64,000 bases of DNA from Phytohabitans aurantiacus (GCF_027923225.1 NZ_BSDI01000034.1:5188-69187); one strand, 5' to 3'. Positions 35,978-44,293 are shown, counted from the stretch's first letter. The notes: generated by a model from the sequence alone, not told the origin. Numbers and translations are program-made.

Positions 35978-37495
35978 ATGAGAAAACGCCCCGCAGCTAA
36001 GTACCGGCGGATCAGCCGCGACCGTGAAGGCCGTGAGCTGGGCATCGAGCGCCAGGATGAAGACTTGGACGCGTTGGCCGACAAGCGCGGGCTGGTGTGG
36101 GTAGACGACTACTTCGACAACGACCTGTCGGCATCAACCAACTCACGCAAGCCGCGCCCCGACTACGACCGCATGTTGCGCGACGCGAAGGCGGGCAAGT
36201 TCGAGGTGATCGCGGCGTACACCACCAGCCGCCTCACCCGCCGTCCCCGGGAGTTCGAAGACCTGATCGACCTCGCCCGCGATCACGGCATCGAGTTCCA
36301 ATACATAAGGTCACCCGAGTTCGACCTCACGACGGCCCAGGGTCGGGGCATCGCCCGGACGCTCGCCGCGCGTGACGCAGAGCAAGCGGAGACCACTGCC
36401 GAACTGGTACAGCGCGCCCACCGCCAGCGAGCCGAGATGGGCGAGATCCACGGCGGACAGACCCCGTACGGGTTCACACAGGTGTGGGACCGGGGCAAGC
36501 TCGTGACCTACGTGGAGAACACCGGGCAGGCCGACATCATCCGCGAGGCGTACGACCGCATCCTCGCTGGCGAAGGGCTGGGCGGCATCGCAGCCGACTG
36601 GCAACGCCGGGGCATCGCCACCGCCCGGGGTGCCAAGTGGACCCGCAGGACGATCCAGAGCATGGTGATCGGCCCGTCCATCGCCGGGTACCGCGAGCAC
36701 AACGGCGACCTCTTCGAAGCCAAGTGGCCACCGCTGGTTGACCGCGACGACTGGACACGAGTCCGCGAGATCGTCGGCGTGTACGCCAGCGACCGTCAGG
36801 GCAACCACAAGCCGCGTACGGGCAACGGCAACGCCCGCAAGTACGCGCTGTCAGGGCTGGTGTTCCACGCGGCCGGGGGCGGGTGCGGTCGGGTCCTGTA
36901 CGGATGCCGTATGCCGACTGACAAGCGGCCGGACCGATACGGGTACGTGTGCACCACACCCGCGTGCAGGCGGCTGTTCATCGACGGGCAGGCCGTAGAG
37001 CGGTTCATCCTCGACCAGGTGTGCGAGGTGATCGACGGTCGCGCGCTGGCTGCCGCGATCGAGGCGGACAAGAGTAAAGAGGATCCCGGCCGCGAGATTC
37101 GTACCGCCATCGCCGACGACGAGCGCCGCCTCCAGCGGGTCCAGGACGAGTACGACGACGACCAGATCCCGCAGGCCGAGTACCGGCGCAGACGCGATCG
37201 CTTAACGACGCGTCTGGATGACAACCGCCGCAAGCTGGCCGACCTGTCGGCCGCGCGGGTCGTACTCCCAACGGGTGACGAGCTACGCGCCCAGTGGCCC
37301 ACGAGGGATGCCATCTGGAAGCGCACCATCCTCGGCGCAGTCATCCGGCGCGTCACCGTGGGGCCGATGCCGAAGGGCATGGCCTCCCACCTGACCCAGC
37401 GTCGCACCGAGACCGACGACGAGTACGCCGGCCGCCTCGACCTCCACCGCGCCACGGTGCTGGCGGCACGGGTCAAAGTGGAATGGCTGCATTAG
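35978..37495 (+). CDS. Large serine recombinase (integrase)
   Basis: 505 residues if started at ATG 35978, which has no strong ribosome binding site. The resolvase-type catalytic domain starts KYRRISRDREGRELGIERQ, with S13 as likely nucleophile, and continues VIAAYTTSRLTRRPREFEDL. The recombinase domain (GQTPYGFTQVWDRGK) and a zinc ribbon (GCGRVLYGC ... YVCTTPACRR) follow, then a coiled-coil region. Large serine integrases recombine attP and attB. Its frame is continuous with the ComM-like gene, so integration close to the 3' end of that gene would explain the fusion and would let the ComM promoter drive the integrase. This would be one end of the nested island. Confidence 0.88.
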   Translation: MRKRPAAKYRRISRDREGRELGIERQDEDLDALADKRGLVWVDDYFDNDLSASTNSRKPRPDYDRMLRDAKAGKFEVIAAYTTSRLTRRPREFEDLIDLARDHGIEFQYIRSPEFDLTTAQGRGIARTLAARDAEQAETTAELVQRAHRQRAEMGEIHGGQTPYGFTQVWDRGKLVTYVENTGQADIIREAYDRILAGEGLGGIAADWQRRGIATARGAKWTRRTIQSMVIGPSIAGYREHNGDLFEAKWPPLVDRDDWTRVREIVGVYASDRQGNHKPRTGNGNARKYALSGLVFHAAGGGCGRVLYGCRMPTDKRPDRYGYVCTTPACRRLFIDGQAVERFILDQVCEVIDGRALAAAIEADKSKEDPGREIRTAIADDERRLQRVQDEYDDDQIPQAEYRRRRDRLTTRLDDNRRKLADLSAARVVLPTGDELRAQWPTRDAIWKRTILGAVIRRVTVGPMPKGMASHLTQRRTETDDEYAGRLDLHRATVLAARVKVEWLH

Positions 37496-37935
37496 CCCAA
37501 CCACAACGTCACGACGATTCCCGCTCCAAAGAAAATGGCGTTCACGACAACGCCCTGAATGAGGTTCTTCGTCCCCCCACGCGCCACCTCTGATCGGAGA
37601 ATTGTGGCAACCGCAGTCCGTTGTTGCTCTGTCATGTCCTTGATCTGCCGGGCGGTCTCAGCTTCGGTCTTCAGCTTCTCCACGGCCGCCTGCCTCGCCC
37701 GTAGTGCCGCCTCCACCTCGGTGACCAGCGCAGATGACTTCTGCATCGTGTCGGCCAATTCCTCAAGACGTTCCTCTAGCAGTGACTCATCGGACTTCTT
37801 CCTCGCGCCAATGATCAGACGTCCTGCTACCGGATTAAGTGCGAGTAGCAGACCCTCGATGGCGGGCAGCAGCACGTTCTTGTAGATGAAGTCCACCGCA
37901 GCACGCAGGGCCAAACCTGTTTCGGAACCAGACAC
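37492..37935 (-). CDS. Small coiled-coil protein with C-terminal membrane helix
   Basis: 147 residues, ATG 37935. The middle (residues 45-115) is a charged coiled coil (LLEERLEELADTMQKSSALV, LKTEAETARQIKDMTEQQRT). The C-terminus is one membrane helix (GVVVNAIFFGAGIVVTLWLG). The gene converges on the integrase and their stops overlap by four bases. No family recognised; tail-anchored phage-type membrane protein is a reasonable description. Confidence 0.6.
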   Translation of the reverse strand: MSGSETGLALRAAVDFIYKNVLLPAIEGLLLALNPVAGRLIIGARKKSDESLLEERLEELADTMQKSSALVTEVEAALRARQAAVEKLKTEAETARQIKDMTEQQRTAVATILRSEVARGGTKNLIQGVVVNAIFFGAGIVVTLWLG

Positions 37936-38092
37936 CGCCGCAGCATAACGTCGGTCCCCCCCATGTCCCAGCAGGTGAAGACGAAGACGGTCGTGATCTT
38001 CAACAGGTGGAGACAGGTTTAGACGCCGGCCGCCGTCCTCTTACGTTCCTAGTGGTCCTCCAATGTGGAGGGTCACCACGAAGGAGGACATC

Positions 38093-38323
38093 ATGACCGA
38101 GCCGACCGCCCCCGCGAAGGTGACCAAGGCCGCGAAGGCCACCCCGCGCACGATCCCGGCCGCCGACAAGCCGGCCACCAAGAAGGCGACCAAGGCCGCT
38201 GCCAAGCCGGAGTTCAACCCGACGGTCAAGGACAACGGCAAGCTCGACCACTCGACGTGTGGCCACCCCCGCACGCCGGCAGGCCGCGCCGCATGCCGCG
38301 CGAACCGGGCGGAGGGCAAGTGA
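38093..38323 (+). CDS. Small Lys/Ala-rich protein
   Basis: 76 residues, ATG 38093 with AAGGAGG at 38081-38087. The first half is histone-like (AKVTKAAKATPRTIPA, KPATKKATKAAAK) and the end has one CGHPRTPAGRAACRA segment. Small basic proteins next to integrases are often directionality factors or DNA-condensing proteins; this role is inferred. The stop overlaps the next start (GTGA). Confidence 0.6.
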   Translation: MTEPTAPAKVTKAAKATPRTIPAADKPATKKATKAAAKPEFNPTVKDNGKLDHSTCGHPRTPAGRAACRANRAEGK

Positions 38324-38616
38324 TCATCACCCCCGAGATCAAGGCCGCCGCCGACATCCTGCGGGCGTGCGCGGAGTTTTCCATCACCCACCCGGACACG
38401 CCGCTCCGCAACAACCCGCACTACGACTCGATGCCCGACATCCACTGGGAATGCCCGTGCGGTGTGGTCATGCCCCCGATCACGGACGACCTCCGCACGG
38501 CGTGCTGCGGGTCGACCACGGTGGACGTGCCGGCGTGCATCACCTGCGGCCGAGATGAGCACGACGGCACCGAGGATCACCCGATGATCCGCACGGACAC
38601 GCTGGCGAACGAATGA
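38320..38616 (+). CDS. Small Cys-rich protein
   Basis: 98 residues from GTG 38320. It contains WECPCGVVMP, RTACCGST and ACITCGRDEH, six Cys that could bind zinc. GTGA and ATGA overlaps link it to both neighbours in a three-gene run ending with the resolvase. No family recognised. Confidence 0.55.
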   Translation: MIITPEIKAAADILRACAEFSITHPDTPLRNNPHYDSMPDIHWECPCGVVMPPITDDLRTACCGSTTVDVPACITCGRDEHDGTEDHPMIRTDTLANE

Positions 38617-39323
38617 CTCGCACGATGGTGGCGTACGTACGCCGGTCCAAGGCGAACAAGAAACGGCCGGAGGACGTGGCGTACGGCATCGAGGCGCAGA
38701 ACACCGCGATCCGCGGTGAGGCCGAACGCCAGCACTGGAAGTTGGTGTGGGCACCCGTGGATGACGGTCAGACCGGTGCCCACACCCGCCGCGAGGGGTT
38801 GAGGTGGGCACTGGACGAGCTGGCTGCCGGCCGCGCGGACGGCCTGGTCGTCGCCAAGCTCAACCGGTTGTCCCGCTCGGTGGCCGACTTCGCCACGCTC
38901 CTCCGCACGGCCCAACGGCAACGGTGGTCCGTCGTCGCGCTCGACCTGGGCATCGACACGTCTACAGTCAACGGTCGATTGGTGGCCAACATCGTCATGT
39001 CGGTGGCCGAGTGGGAGCGCGAGATCATCTCCCAGCGAACCGCCGAAGGGCTCGCCGAAGCGCGGGAGGCCGGCGTGCGGTTGGGTCGGCCGGTCCTCGT
39101 CCCCAAGCCCGTAGTCCGGCGCATTCGCCGGATGAGGACGAACGGCCACACCCTCCGGGCCATCGCCAACAAGCTCACTGAAGACCAGGTGCCAACCGTC
39201 CACGGAGGCGCCCGGTGGTACTCGGGCACAGTGCGCGGAGTGCTCCGGCGATCCGGTGGCGACCCCCACCAGCGCCACGGAGCCGATCCGACCCATACCC
39301 CACTGCCCGCCACGGCCCATTAG
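38613..39323 (+). CDS. Serine recombinase of the resolvase/invertase type
   Basis: 236 residues, ATGA overlap. N-terminal catalytic domain with MVAYVRRSKANKK (S12 the likely nucleophile), VVAKLNRLSRSVADFATLL and VMSVAEWEREIISQRTAEGL, then a C-terminal helix-turn-helix (LRAIANKLTEDQVPTVHGGA). It is a small resolvase, unlike the 505-residue integrase 1.1 kb upstream. The island therefore carries two serine recombinases; one may resolve multimers or invert a segment. Confidence 0.85.
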   Translation: MTRTMVAYVRRSKANKKRPEDVAYGIEAQNTAIRGEAERQHWKLVWAPVDDGQTGAHTRREGLRWALDELAAGRADGLVVAKLNRLSRSVADFATLLRTAQRQRWSVVALDLGIDTSTVNGRLVANIVMSVAEWEREIISQRTAEGLAEAREAGVRLGRPVLVPKPVVRRIRRMRTNGHTLRAIANKLTEDQVPTVHGGARWYSGTVRGVLRRSGGDPHQRHGADPTHTPLPATAH

Positions 39324-39357
39324 GCCGCCACAGACGATCTCAAGGCCATCTATGCCA

Positions 39358-39390
39358 CGACCCCGGCGCCCACCACGGGTACCGGGGTCG
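39358..39390. terminator. Bidirectional hairpin between convergent genes
   Basis: Arms CGACCCCGG (39358-39366) and CCGGGGTCG (39382-39390). Located between the resolvase stop (39323) and the stop of the minus-strand gene (39411). Confidence 0.55.
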
Positions 39391-39410
39391 CTGCCAGCGC
39401 GGGAGTGGGG

Positions 39411-39668
39411 TCAGTCGCCGGGGTCTGACGCCTGGTGCACCGGGAACATGCCTGCCGGCCACCAGCACACGACGATGGGCACGCCTCCCGAGTCGGTACC
39501 CAGCGCTGCACATGGCGACGGGTGGCCCTGGTACCTCATGCATCGACTGAATGCCGGTCCGTCTATGGAGCAGGTGTGGTCGTACGGCTGCACCAACTCG
39601 GCGACGGTCACCAGGCGGGGCTCGGCGGTATCCGGTCCCCCGATCATGGGGCCGCTGTTCATCGTCAT
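39411..39668 (-). CDS. Small Cys/His-containing protein, unknown
   Basis: 85 residues from ATG 39668, four bases after GAGGA; the longer frame to 39872 lacks such a site. Sequence includes LVQPYDHTCSIDGPAFSRC, HPSPCAAL and a Trp-rich end (VVCWWPAGMFPVHQ). Looks like a small zinc-dependent protein of phage origin. No function known. Confidence 0.45.
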   Translation of the reverse strand: MTMNSGPMIGGPDTAEPRLVTVAELVQPYDHTCSIDGPAFSRCMRYQGHPSPCAALGTDSGGVPIVVCWWPAGMFPVHQASDPGD

Positions 39669-39889
39669 TGGGTCCTCGATCCATGCAGCCCTCGCCCGGG
39701 AGTTCGGGTCTGCACCGAGCGGGGGCGCTTTCTGGGGGAACGCAACGGCGCGAACGCCGAGGCGGGGGCGGGACACGCCCGTGACCGTGACGTTACGAAC
39801 GGCAACGGGACGCTGAAACGTCCCCGGGGACGCTTCGGGGGACGTTTCAGTGTTCCCGAGACGTCCTCTCACGCCGTAACGTCGGGTAC

Positions 39890-40672
39890 GTGAACGAACG
39901 GCTACGAACCGCCATGCTCCGGTCCGGTGTGGACGCGGCTACGCTCGCCCAGGCCGTAGGTGTGGACGCCAAGACCGTCAGTCGGTGGATCGGCGGCCGG
40001 GTACCACACCGCACCAGCCGCGCGCTCGTGGCGAAACACCTGGGCGAAGACGAGATCACGCTATGGCCGACGTCACGACCAGACCAGGCACCGGGCGCAT
40101 CGGCCACGGCGGAGATCGTTGGAGCCTGGGCACACCGAGCCGACGTACCAACGGATCTGTGGGTGTCCCTTCTCGACGGAGCACGAGAGCGCGTCGACCT
40201 GCTCGGGTACGCCTACCCGTTCATGTTTGAGATCACCCCGCAGGCGACCGAAACGCTCGCCAAGCGATGCGCTGGCGGACTCCGCGCACGGATCGCCGTG
40301 GCTGACCCCAACTGCCCGCACGTTGCCGAACGGGATGCGCTGGAACAGCTCGGCGGGACGCTGGCCGGACGGATACGGCTCGCCCTGCATTGGCTGGCCG
40401 ATCTCGCGGCCACACCCAACGCGACAGTCGGTCTGCACTCGGTCCACCTCTATAACTCGGTCTTCCGATTCGATGACCAGATGATCGTTACGCCGCACAT
40501 CTTCCGGGGGCACGGATACCAACACCCGACGTTGTACCTGCGCCGGCTGTCCGGGCACGGGATCTTCGAGACCTTCGCCGAGCAATTCCAGCAGGTCTGG
40601 GATACGGTCCGGACGTGGGCCGCAGAACCGACTACTGGCACGACCCCGCCGCACCCGAGCCGAACTCGCTAG
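39890..40672 (+). CDS. XRE-type HTH protein with DUF5919-like C-terminal domain
   Basis: 260 residues from GTG 39890. Residues 1-55 are a Cro/CI helix-turn-helix (ATLAQAVGVDAKTVSRWIGG). The rest has WVSLLDGARERVDLLGYAYP, LRARIAVADPNCPHVAERDA and GRIRLALHWLADLAATPNAT, a domain often fused to XRE regulators in streptomycetes (DUF5919-like by memory). It overlaps the NUDIX gene by 58 bp, a pairing found in other actinomycetes. It may be the island's repressor. Confidence 0.7.
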   Translation: MNERLRTAMLRSGVDAATLAQAVGVDAKTVSRWIGGRVPHRTSRALVAKHLGEDEITLWPTSRPDQAPGASATAEIVGAWAHRADVPTDLWVSLLDGARERVDLLGYAYPFMFEITPQATETLAKRCAGGLRARIAVADPNCPHVAERDALEQLGGTLAGRIRLALHWLADLAATPNATVGLHSVHLYNSVFRFDDQMIVTPHIFRGHGYQHPTLYLRRLSGHGIFETFAEQFQQVWDTVRTWAAEPTTGTTPPHPSRTR

Positions 40673-41088
40673 TGCCCGGTGGGCAAGCGTTAGTCGTGGA
40701 CGAAGCCGGCCGCATCCTGTTGCAGCGCCGCACGGATTCAGGCAACTGGTCGCTGCCGGGCGGCGTGATGGAGATGGGCGAGACCATCGGCCACGCGGCC
40801 GTGCGCGAGGTCCGTGAGGAGACCGGCTTGGACGTCGAACTGACCGGCATCCTCGGCATCTACACCGACCCCGGCCACATCATCGCGTACGCGGATGGCG
40901 AGGTACGGCAAGAGTTCGTGGTGACGTTCACGGCCAAGACCGTGGGCGGGGAGCTGCGCGGGTCCGACGAGTCAACCGAGATCGGATGGTTCGACCCCCG
41001 CGCGGACGTGCCCGGCATGACGATGCACGAGTCAGTACGCCTGCGCATCGGGCACTGGCTCGAAGGCCGCGGACCGTACATCGGGTAG
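40615..41088 (+). CDS. NUDIX hydrolase
   Basis: 157 residues from GTG 40615. The NUDIX box GGVMEMGETIGHAAVREVRE-ETGL is complete (residues about 43-66) and carries the metal-binding glutamates. Such enzymes hydrolyse nucleoside diphosphates linked to another group. It overlaps the XRE gene, so both are made together. A link to nucleotide signalling in control of the island is possible but inferred. Confidence 0.88.
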   Translation: MGRRTDYWHDPAAPEPNSLVPGGQALVVDEAGRILLQRRTDSGNWSLPGGVMEMGETIGHAAVREVREETGLDVELTGILGIYTDPGHIIAYADGEVRQEFVVTFTAKTVGGELRGSDESTEIGWFDPRADVPGMTMHESVRLRIGHWLEGRGPYIG

Positions 41089-41096
41089 ACGCAAGA

Positions 41097-41124
41097 CTGC
41101 CCCCGGCCCGAAGACCGAGGGCAG
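41097..41124. terminator. Hairpin between convergent NUDIX and YegP-like genes
   Basis: CTGCCC at 41097-41102 pairs with GGGCAG at 41119-41124, with additional CCGG/CCG pairing inside. It lies between two facing stops. Confidence 0.4.
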
Positions 41125-41138
41125 ACCTTGAGGTGCGA

Positions 41139-41330
41139 TTACCGGCGGTACGCCGCCACCGTGTTATCCACGATCGGCGCGCTGGCCGCGTTCGCCTTGA
41201 CCGACCGGCAGGCCGACTCGGCGTCGGACTTGTTCCAGTAGGTCTCCGAGGTGGCCAAGGTCTGGCCGTTGCTCGCCACGATCTTCCAGTAGAACTGGCC
41301 GTTCGTGGCCTTGTTGATGTGGAACTGCAT
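41139..41330 (-). CDS. YegP/DUF1508-like small protein
   Basis: 63 residues from ATG 41330 with AAGGAG about eight bases upstream. FHINKATNGQFYWKIVASNG, followed by ATSETYWNKSDAESACRSVK, is the YegP-type repeat (a Gly-x-Trp/Phe-Tyr-containing strand and a helix). These are small stable proteins of unclear role, common in phages and actinobacteria. Confidence 0.75.
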   Translation of the reverse strand: MQFHINKATNGQFYWKIVASNGQTLATSETYWNKSDAESACRSVKANAASAPIVDNTVAAYRR

Positions 41331-41792
41331 TGTGGTTCTCCTTGGTGCGTATGCCCGCCGTCTTTCGGCGCGCCGCGACCAGAGATCCATCCACGTGCAT
41401 GCCCGACTGTTACCGACCTGACATCGCAAGTCAGTGACCGCCGTGTAGTGTCACAGTGCAGCCGTCCAAGTTGCAGCTGAGACCCCCGCGCACGGGATGA
41501 GTCGACTCCGACCCGTCTTGAGCCGGGGGTCTTTCTCGTGTCGGCTTCTACGGTAAGTGACTGCCGAGCGCTCGCGCAAGCTCAACGCCACACGACTTAC
41601 AACCGTGTAGTGCCCCAACCGATGGGGCACGCCTGCCAAGTGGATATCCACATGTAGTGGTCGGGCGCAATGTCGTACACGTAGGGTACTATCCTGCCTC
41701 CGCAGCCAGACAACTACGCTACGTGGGCAACCTGACGATTCAAGATCACGCACAGTGATCACCGCCAGGTTTAGAAAATGCCCGTTTCGTGC
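41331..41792. promoter_or_regulatory. Intergenic region with repeated GTGTAGTG words
   Basis: 462 bp with no defensible gene. CCGTGTAGTG occurs at 41441-41450, ACCGTGTAGTG at 41602-41612 and ATGTAGTG at 41652-41659. The stretch 41660-41760 is less GC-rich (for example GTACACGTAGGGTACTATCC) and may hold promoters. The repeats could be sites for the XRE regulator at 39890. Confidence 0.4.
41480..41532 (+). terminator. Structured terminator without an upstream coding gene
   Basis: Outer arms AGACCCCCG (41480-41488) and CGGGGGTCT (41524-41532) enclose an inner ACGGG/CCCGT pair and the palindrome GAGTCGACTC; TTCTCG follows. The only nearby gene on the left runs the other way, so on the plus strand this would end a short untranslated RNA begun after about 41331. 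Confidence 0.45.
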
Positions 41793-42074
41793 TCACCGTC
41801 CGCGCCCCCGACCACGGACGGCGGGAAGCGCTGGCGGTTCAACCGGTTCATCTGGGCGCACGTCGGGGTTGAACTGCCGGATCTTCGCCAGCCCGTCAAG
41901 GATTTGCCCGCGCTGCTCCGGGGTGCTGTCCTTCAACGCGAGCTGCGCGAGCTTTATGTCGCGACGCGCGACGATGATATCCCTGATAGGCCGCACCAGG
42001 ATACCGGCCAGCGTACCGGCGCCCGTGACGACGGAACCAAGGGTGATCCAGAGCCCAGGGTCCTTGAGCCCCAT
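41793..42074 (-). CDS. Small membrane protein, unknown
   Basis: 93 residues from ATG 42074, behind GGAGTGGAAC. One N-terminal membrane helix (LWITLGSVVTGAGTLAGILV) is followed by a charged helix (RDIIVARRDIKLAQLALKDS) and a Pro/Arg tail. Size and layout resemble small phage holin-like or tail-associated proteins, without direct evidence. Confidence 0.5.
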   Translation of the reverse strand: MGLKDPGLWITLGSVVTGAGTLAGILVRPIRDIIVARRDIKLAQLALKDSTPEQRGQILDGLAKIRQFNPDVRPDEPVEPPALPAVRGRGRGR

Positions 42075-42103
42075 GTTCCACTCCGCTCTGGTCGAGCGGG
42101 GAA

Positions 42104-42151
42104 CAAAAAAGAACCCAGCCCGACCGATGTACCTACACATCGGTTTGGCTG
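42104..42151 (-). terminator. Intrinsic terminator of the 44.2-42.4 kb minus operon
   Basis: Read on the minus strand, CAGCC-aa-ACCGATGT pairs with ACATCGGT-cg-GGCTG around a six-base loop, and a run of six T follows. It lies 290 bp after the stop at 42440 and just before the gene at 42074. This is the best-formed Rho-independent terminator in the window. Confidence 0.75.
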
Positions 42152-42439
42152 AGTCCTCGACTCCGGCAGGGCGCGGATCTCAGGTGGTGCTGCGGTGCGG
42201 TGCTACATCACTTAATCCCTGAACTCCTCGTGCCGGGCCGAGAAGCCAAACTCGCGATCCGTTCCATTGCGGCCCGTTACGCGAGGGCGATGCCCCCATT
42301 GCGGCGACACCTCGTACCCGCAGCATACCGGACACCCACACCACGCGCCACACAGCCCCGGCAAGGGCGCGGAGATCGCCCCAGAGACGCGGACGCGGCC
42401 CGGGATGGGTGTGGTTAACCCCGAACCGCGTCACGTGGC

Positions 42440-42991
42440 TTACGGGCGACGTTCGGGCAACGGCCGGAGGTCTTCCTCTTCCTCGTCGTCCTCGGCGGTG
42501 AACTCGCCGTTGATGATCGGGTGCGCGGGTGACCCGTCGTCCAGGACCAGGGCACCGGCGAGGAAGTCGGCCGGGCCGATCTTCGCTTCCACGTCGACCT
42601 TCACCGCGGCCTTGCCGTTGAGCTGCTCGTAGATGAACTTGGCGATGTCTGCCCGCGTACGCGCGTCGGTGTCGGGGTCCTTCATCAGCTCGATCAAGGT
42701 CTTAGAAGCCACGCCGGCGGCTTGCATCAGCGAGCCGAACGCCTTGTCCTGCAACCGCTTCTTGGCCTCTGCCACCACCTTGGGTGTGATCCACTTGGGC
42801 GCGCTCCCCCGGAACCCCCCGTCCTTGTCGCGCGGCCGCCCCCGAGCCAACTCGACGTAGTCCCACTCCTCCACCGGCTTGAATCCGGTCTCCTCCGCGT
42901 ACATCTGGAGGTCGCGCTCAAGGTTCCGCCCACGCCGCAGCCGGTTACGGATCTGCTTGGGCTTGCGGGACAGTTCCGCCACGGTCCACAC
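42440..42991 (-). CDS. Terminase-small-subunit-like or DNA-binding phage protein
   Basis: 183 residues from GTG 42991. The N-terminus is basic and helical (PKQIRNRLRRGRNLERDLQM), with a central DPDTDARTRADIAKFIYEQL and GKAAVKVDVEAKIGP that recall small terminase subunits of actinophages; the C-terminus is strongly acidic (AEDDEEEEDLRPLPE). The assignment is from memory of motifs only. If right, the island could interfere with or borrow phage packaging. A 15-bp hairpin lies just upstream of the start. Confidence 0.4.
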   Translation of the reverse strand: MWTVAELSRKPKQIRNRLRRGRNLERDLQMYAEETGFKPVEEWDYVELARGRPRDKDGGFRGSAPKWITPKVVAEAKKRLQDKAFGSLMQAAGVASKTLIELMKDPDTDARTRADIAKFIYEQLNGKAAVKVDVEAKIGPADFLAGALVLDDGSPAHPIINGEFTAEDDEEEEDLRPLPERRP

Positions 42992-43005
42992 CTCTCTGAT
43001 GGGGC

Positions 43006-43051
43006 GGGGAGACGCAGGCCGGGAGAGTTGAACGATGGCCTGCGTCTCCCC
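43006..43051. terminator. 15-bp-arm hairpin inside the minus operon
   Basis: GGGGAGACGCAGGCC (43006-43020) and its perfect complement (43037-43051) with a 16-base loop. It lies between the stop at 43073 and the start at 42991 of consecutive minus-strand genes, so it may attenuate the downstream gene. Confidence 0.6.
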
Positions 43052-43072
43052 GGTCTAGTAACCGTTCGTCGG

Positions 43073-43639
43073 CTAGACGGTCAGGTCTTCCGGCGACGGG
43101 GCGTCGTTGGTGTGCGGGGGCGGGTTCGAGATGCGGCCAAGCGATCCACCCGGGGGCGGGGGCGCGTCCATCTTGGCCACCAGCGCGGAGAGCGACGGCT
43201 GGATGGAGCGGAGCGCCGGGAAGCGGCCGATGCGATCCCGCTGCCACTCGTCTGGGGTCATCGTGGCGAACGTCTCCAGCTCCGCGTCTTCCTCAATGAG
43301 CGTATCGTGCAGCTCGATCATCTGGCGGTAGCGCGCATCCATGTCCCGGATCGCGGCACGGGCTTCCTTCGGGTCCATCTGCCCATTCGCCAGATCGGAG
43401 CGGATCTCCTTCAGCCGAGCGCGCATCCCCTCGCACGCGTCCACGATGGACTCATTGCGGGTGGTGCGGTTGTGGCGGAACCTCTCGCGGTACGCGTCCT
43501 CGTGGGACTGTGCCCACTGGGCCTCGGTCTGGCGAATGGCCTCCTGGACCACACGCCGGGCCTTCGGTGCCATGTCGGTCTCGTCGGCGAAGCCGCGCCA
43601 GTCGGACAGCCACGGCGAGTTGATACGTGCGTCCATCAC
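43073..43639 (-). CDS. Helical phage-type protein, unknown
   Basis: 188 residues, ATG 43639. Almost wholly helical and charged (KARRVVQEAIRQTEAQWAQS, ARLKEIRSDLANGQMDPKEA, ARAAIRDMDARYRQMIELHD), then a Pro-rich end. It could be a scaffolding or small structural protein; no match recognised. Its ATG overlaps the previous gene's TGA. Confidence 0.5.
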   Translation of the reverse strand: MMDARINSPWLSDWRGFADETDMAPKARRVVQEAIRQTEAQWAQSHEDAYRERFRHNRTTRNESIVDACEGMRARLKEIRSDLANGQMDPKEARAAIRDMDARYRQMIELHDTLIEEDAELETFATMTPDEWQRDRIGRFPALRSIQPSLSALVAKMDAPPPPGGSLGRISNPPPHTNDAPSPEDLTV

Positions 43640-43851
43640 AGTTCTCCGATGCTTGGTGCTTGCTGTTCGGTGTCGATCTCGATGGCGTCGGGGTCGGTGG
43701 TGTCGCTGCGGTAAATCGTGTGCAGCTGTTCGATGCCAGTCAGATCGTGTGGGTACGGCTGGGGCTCGCCGGGCACGCCGCCGAACTCGGACCCGCCTTC
43801 GCGGAGATGCCGCGTGTTGTGAAGCCGGAACTCATCGGCGCTGTCATGCAT
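43636..43851 (-). CDS. Small acidic protein, unknown
   Basis: 71 residues from ATG 43851, linked by overlaps to genes on both sides (ATGA at 43636-43639 and shared bases at 43851). Polar sequence with HDLTGIEQLHTIYRSDTTDP. No family recognised; reality is supported mainly by its place in a compact operon. Confidence 0.5.
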   Translation of the reverse strand: MHDSADEFRLHNTRHLREGGSEFGGVPGEPQPYPHDLTGIEQLHTIYRSDTTDPDAIEIDTEQQAPSIGEL

Positions 43852-44039
43852 CAGGCGCCGCCCTTGACCGCAGGGAACCTCTCCGCCAGCTCAGACCTAC
43901 TAGCCGGGACTGGGGCGGTGTCTGCGGCGTACTCTTCCTCCTCCTTGATCACGTCGAGCGTTTTCCTGATGTCGCCTTTCAACCCGGCCAGGGCGTCATC
44001 GCCTTTGCGCCGGCTGATCTTCCGATGGTTGACCGCCAT
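43851..44039 (-). CDS. Small charged protein, unknown
   Basis: 62 residues from ATG 44039 behind GGAGAAAGAG. It contains LAGLKGDIRKTLDVIKEEEE, one long helix. It overlaps the RHH gene in another frame by about 44 bp and the next gene by one base. Confidence 0.5.
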   Translation of the reverse strand: MAVNHRKISRRKGDDALAGLKGDIRKTLDVIKEEEEYAADTAPVPASRSELAERFPAVKGGA

Positions 44040-44202
44040 TGCTCTTTCTCCGTTCCCACGCCTCGTCAATGAGTCCGCGGATAGTTGTGGCCATCGACTG
44101 ACCGCGCCGGAATGCCAGCGTTTCCAGTCGATACCGATGAACCTCCGACAGCCTCAACGGAAGCGACGTCGTGTGTTCCGGCAGCTTGCCGCGTGCGCCC
44201 AT
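43996..44202 (-). CDS. Ribbon-helix-helix-like small DNA-binding protein
   Basis: 68 residues from ATG 44202; an earlier ATG at 44262 is possible but lies in AT-rich sequence that looks like a promoter. TTSLPLRLSEVHRYRLETLA followed by RGQSMATTIRGLIDEAWERR fits an Arc/CopG ribbon-helix-helix. It is first in a five-gene minus operon (44.2 to 42.4 kb) and may regulate it, as well as the divergent gene at 44294. Confidence 0.55.
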   Translation of the reverse strand: MGARGKLPEHTTSLPLRLSEVHRYRLETLAFRRGQSMATTIRGLIDEAWERRKSNGGQPSEDQPAQRR

Positions 44203-44293
44203 GAGCGCCCCCAATTGGAATGCCGATACACATATTTTCCGGCGATCAACAGAGTTCGTCATCTACGAATCGTGCGGTGACTGTCCAAAGTCG

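Noticed and set aside
41451..41762. 104-codon minus-strand frame
   Set aside because: Begins next to the less GC-rich region but has no ribosome binding site or recognisable sequence, and contains the structured terminator.
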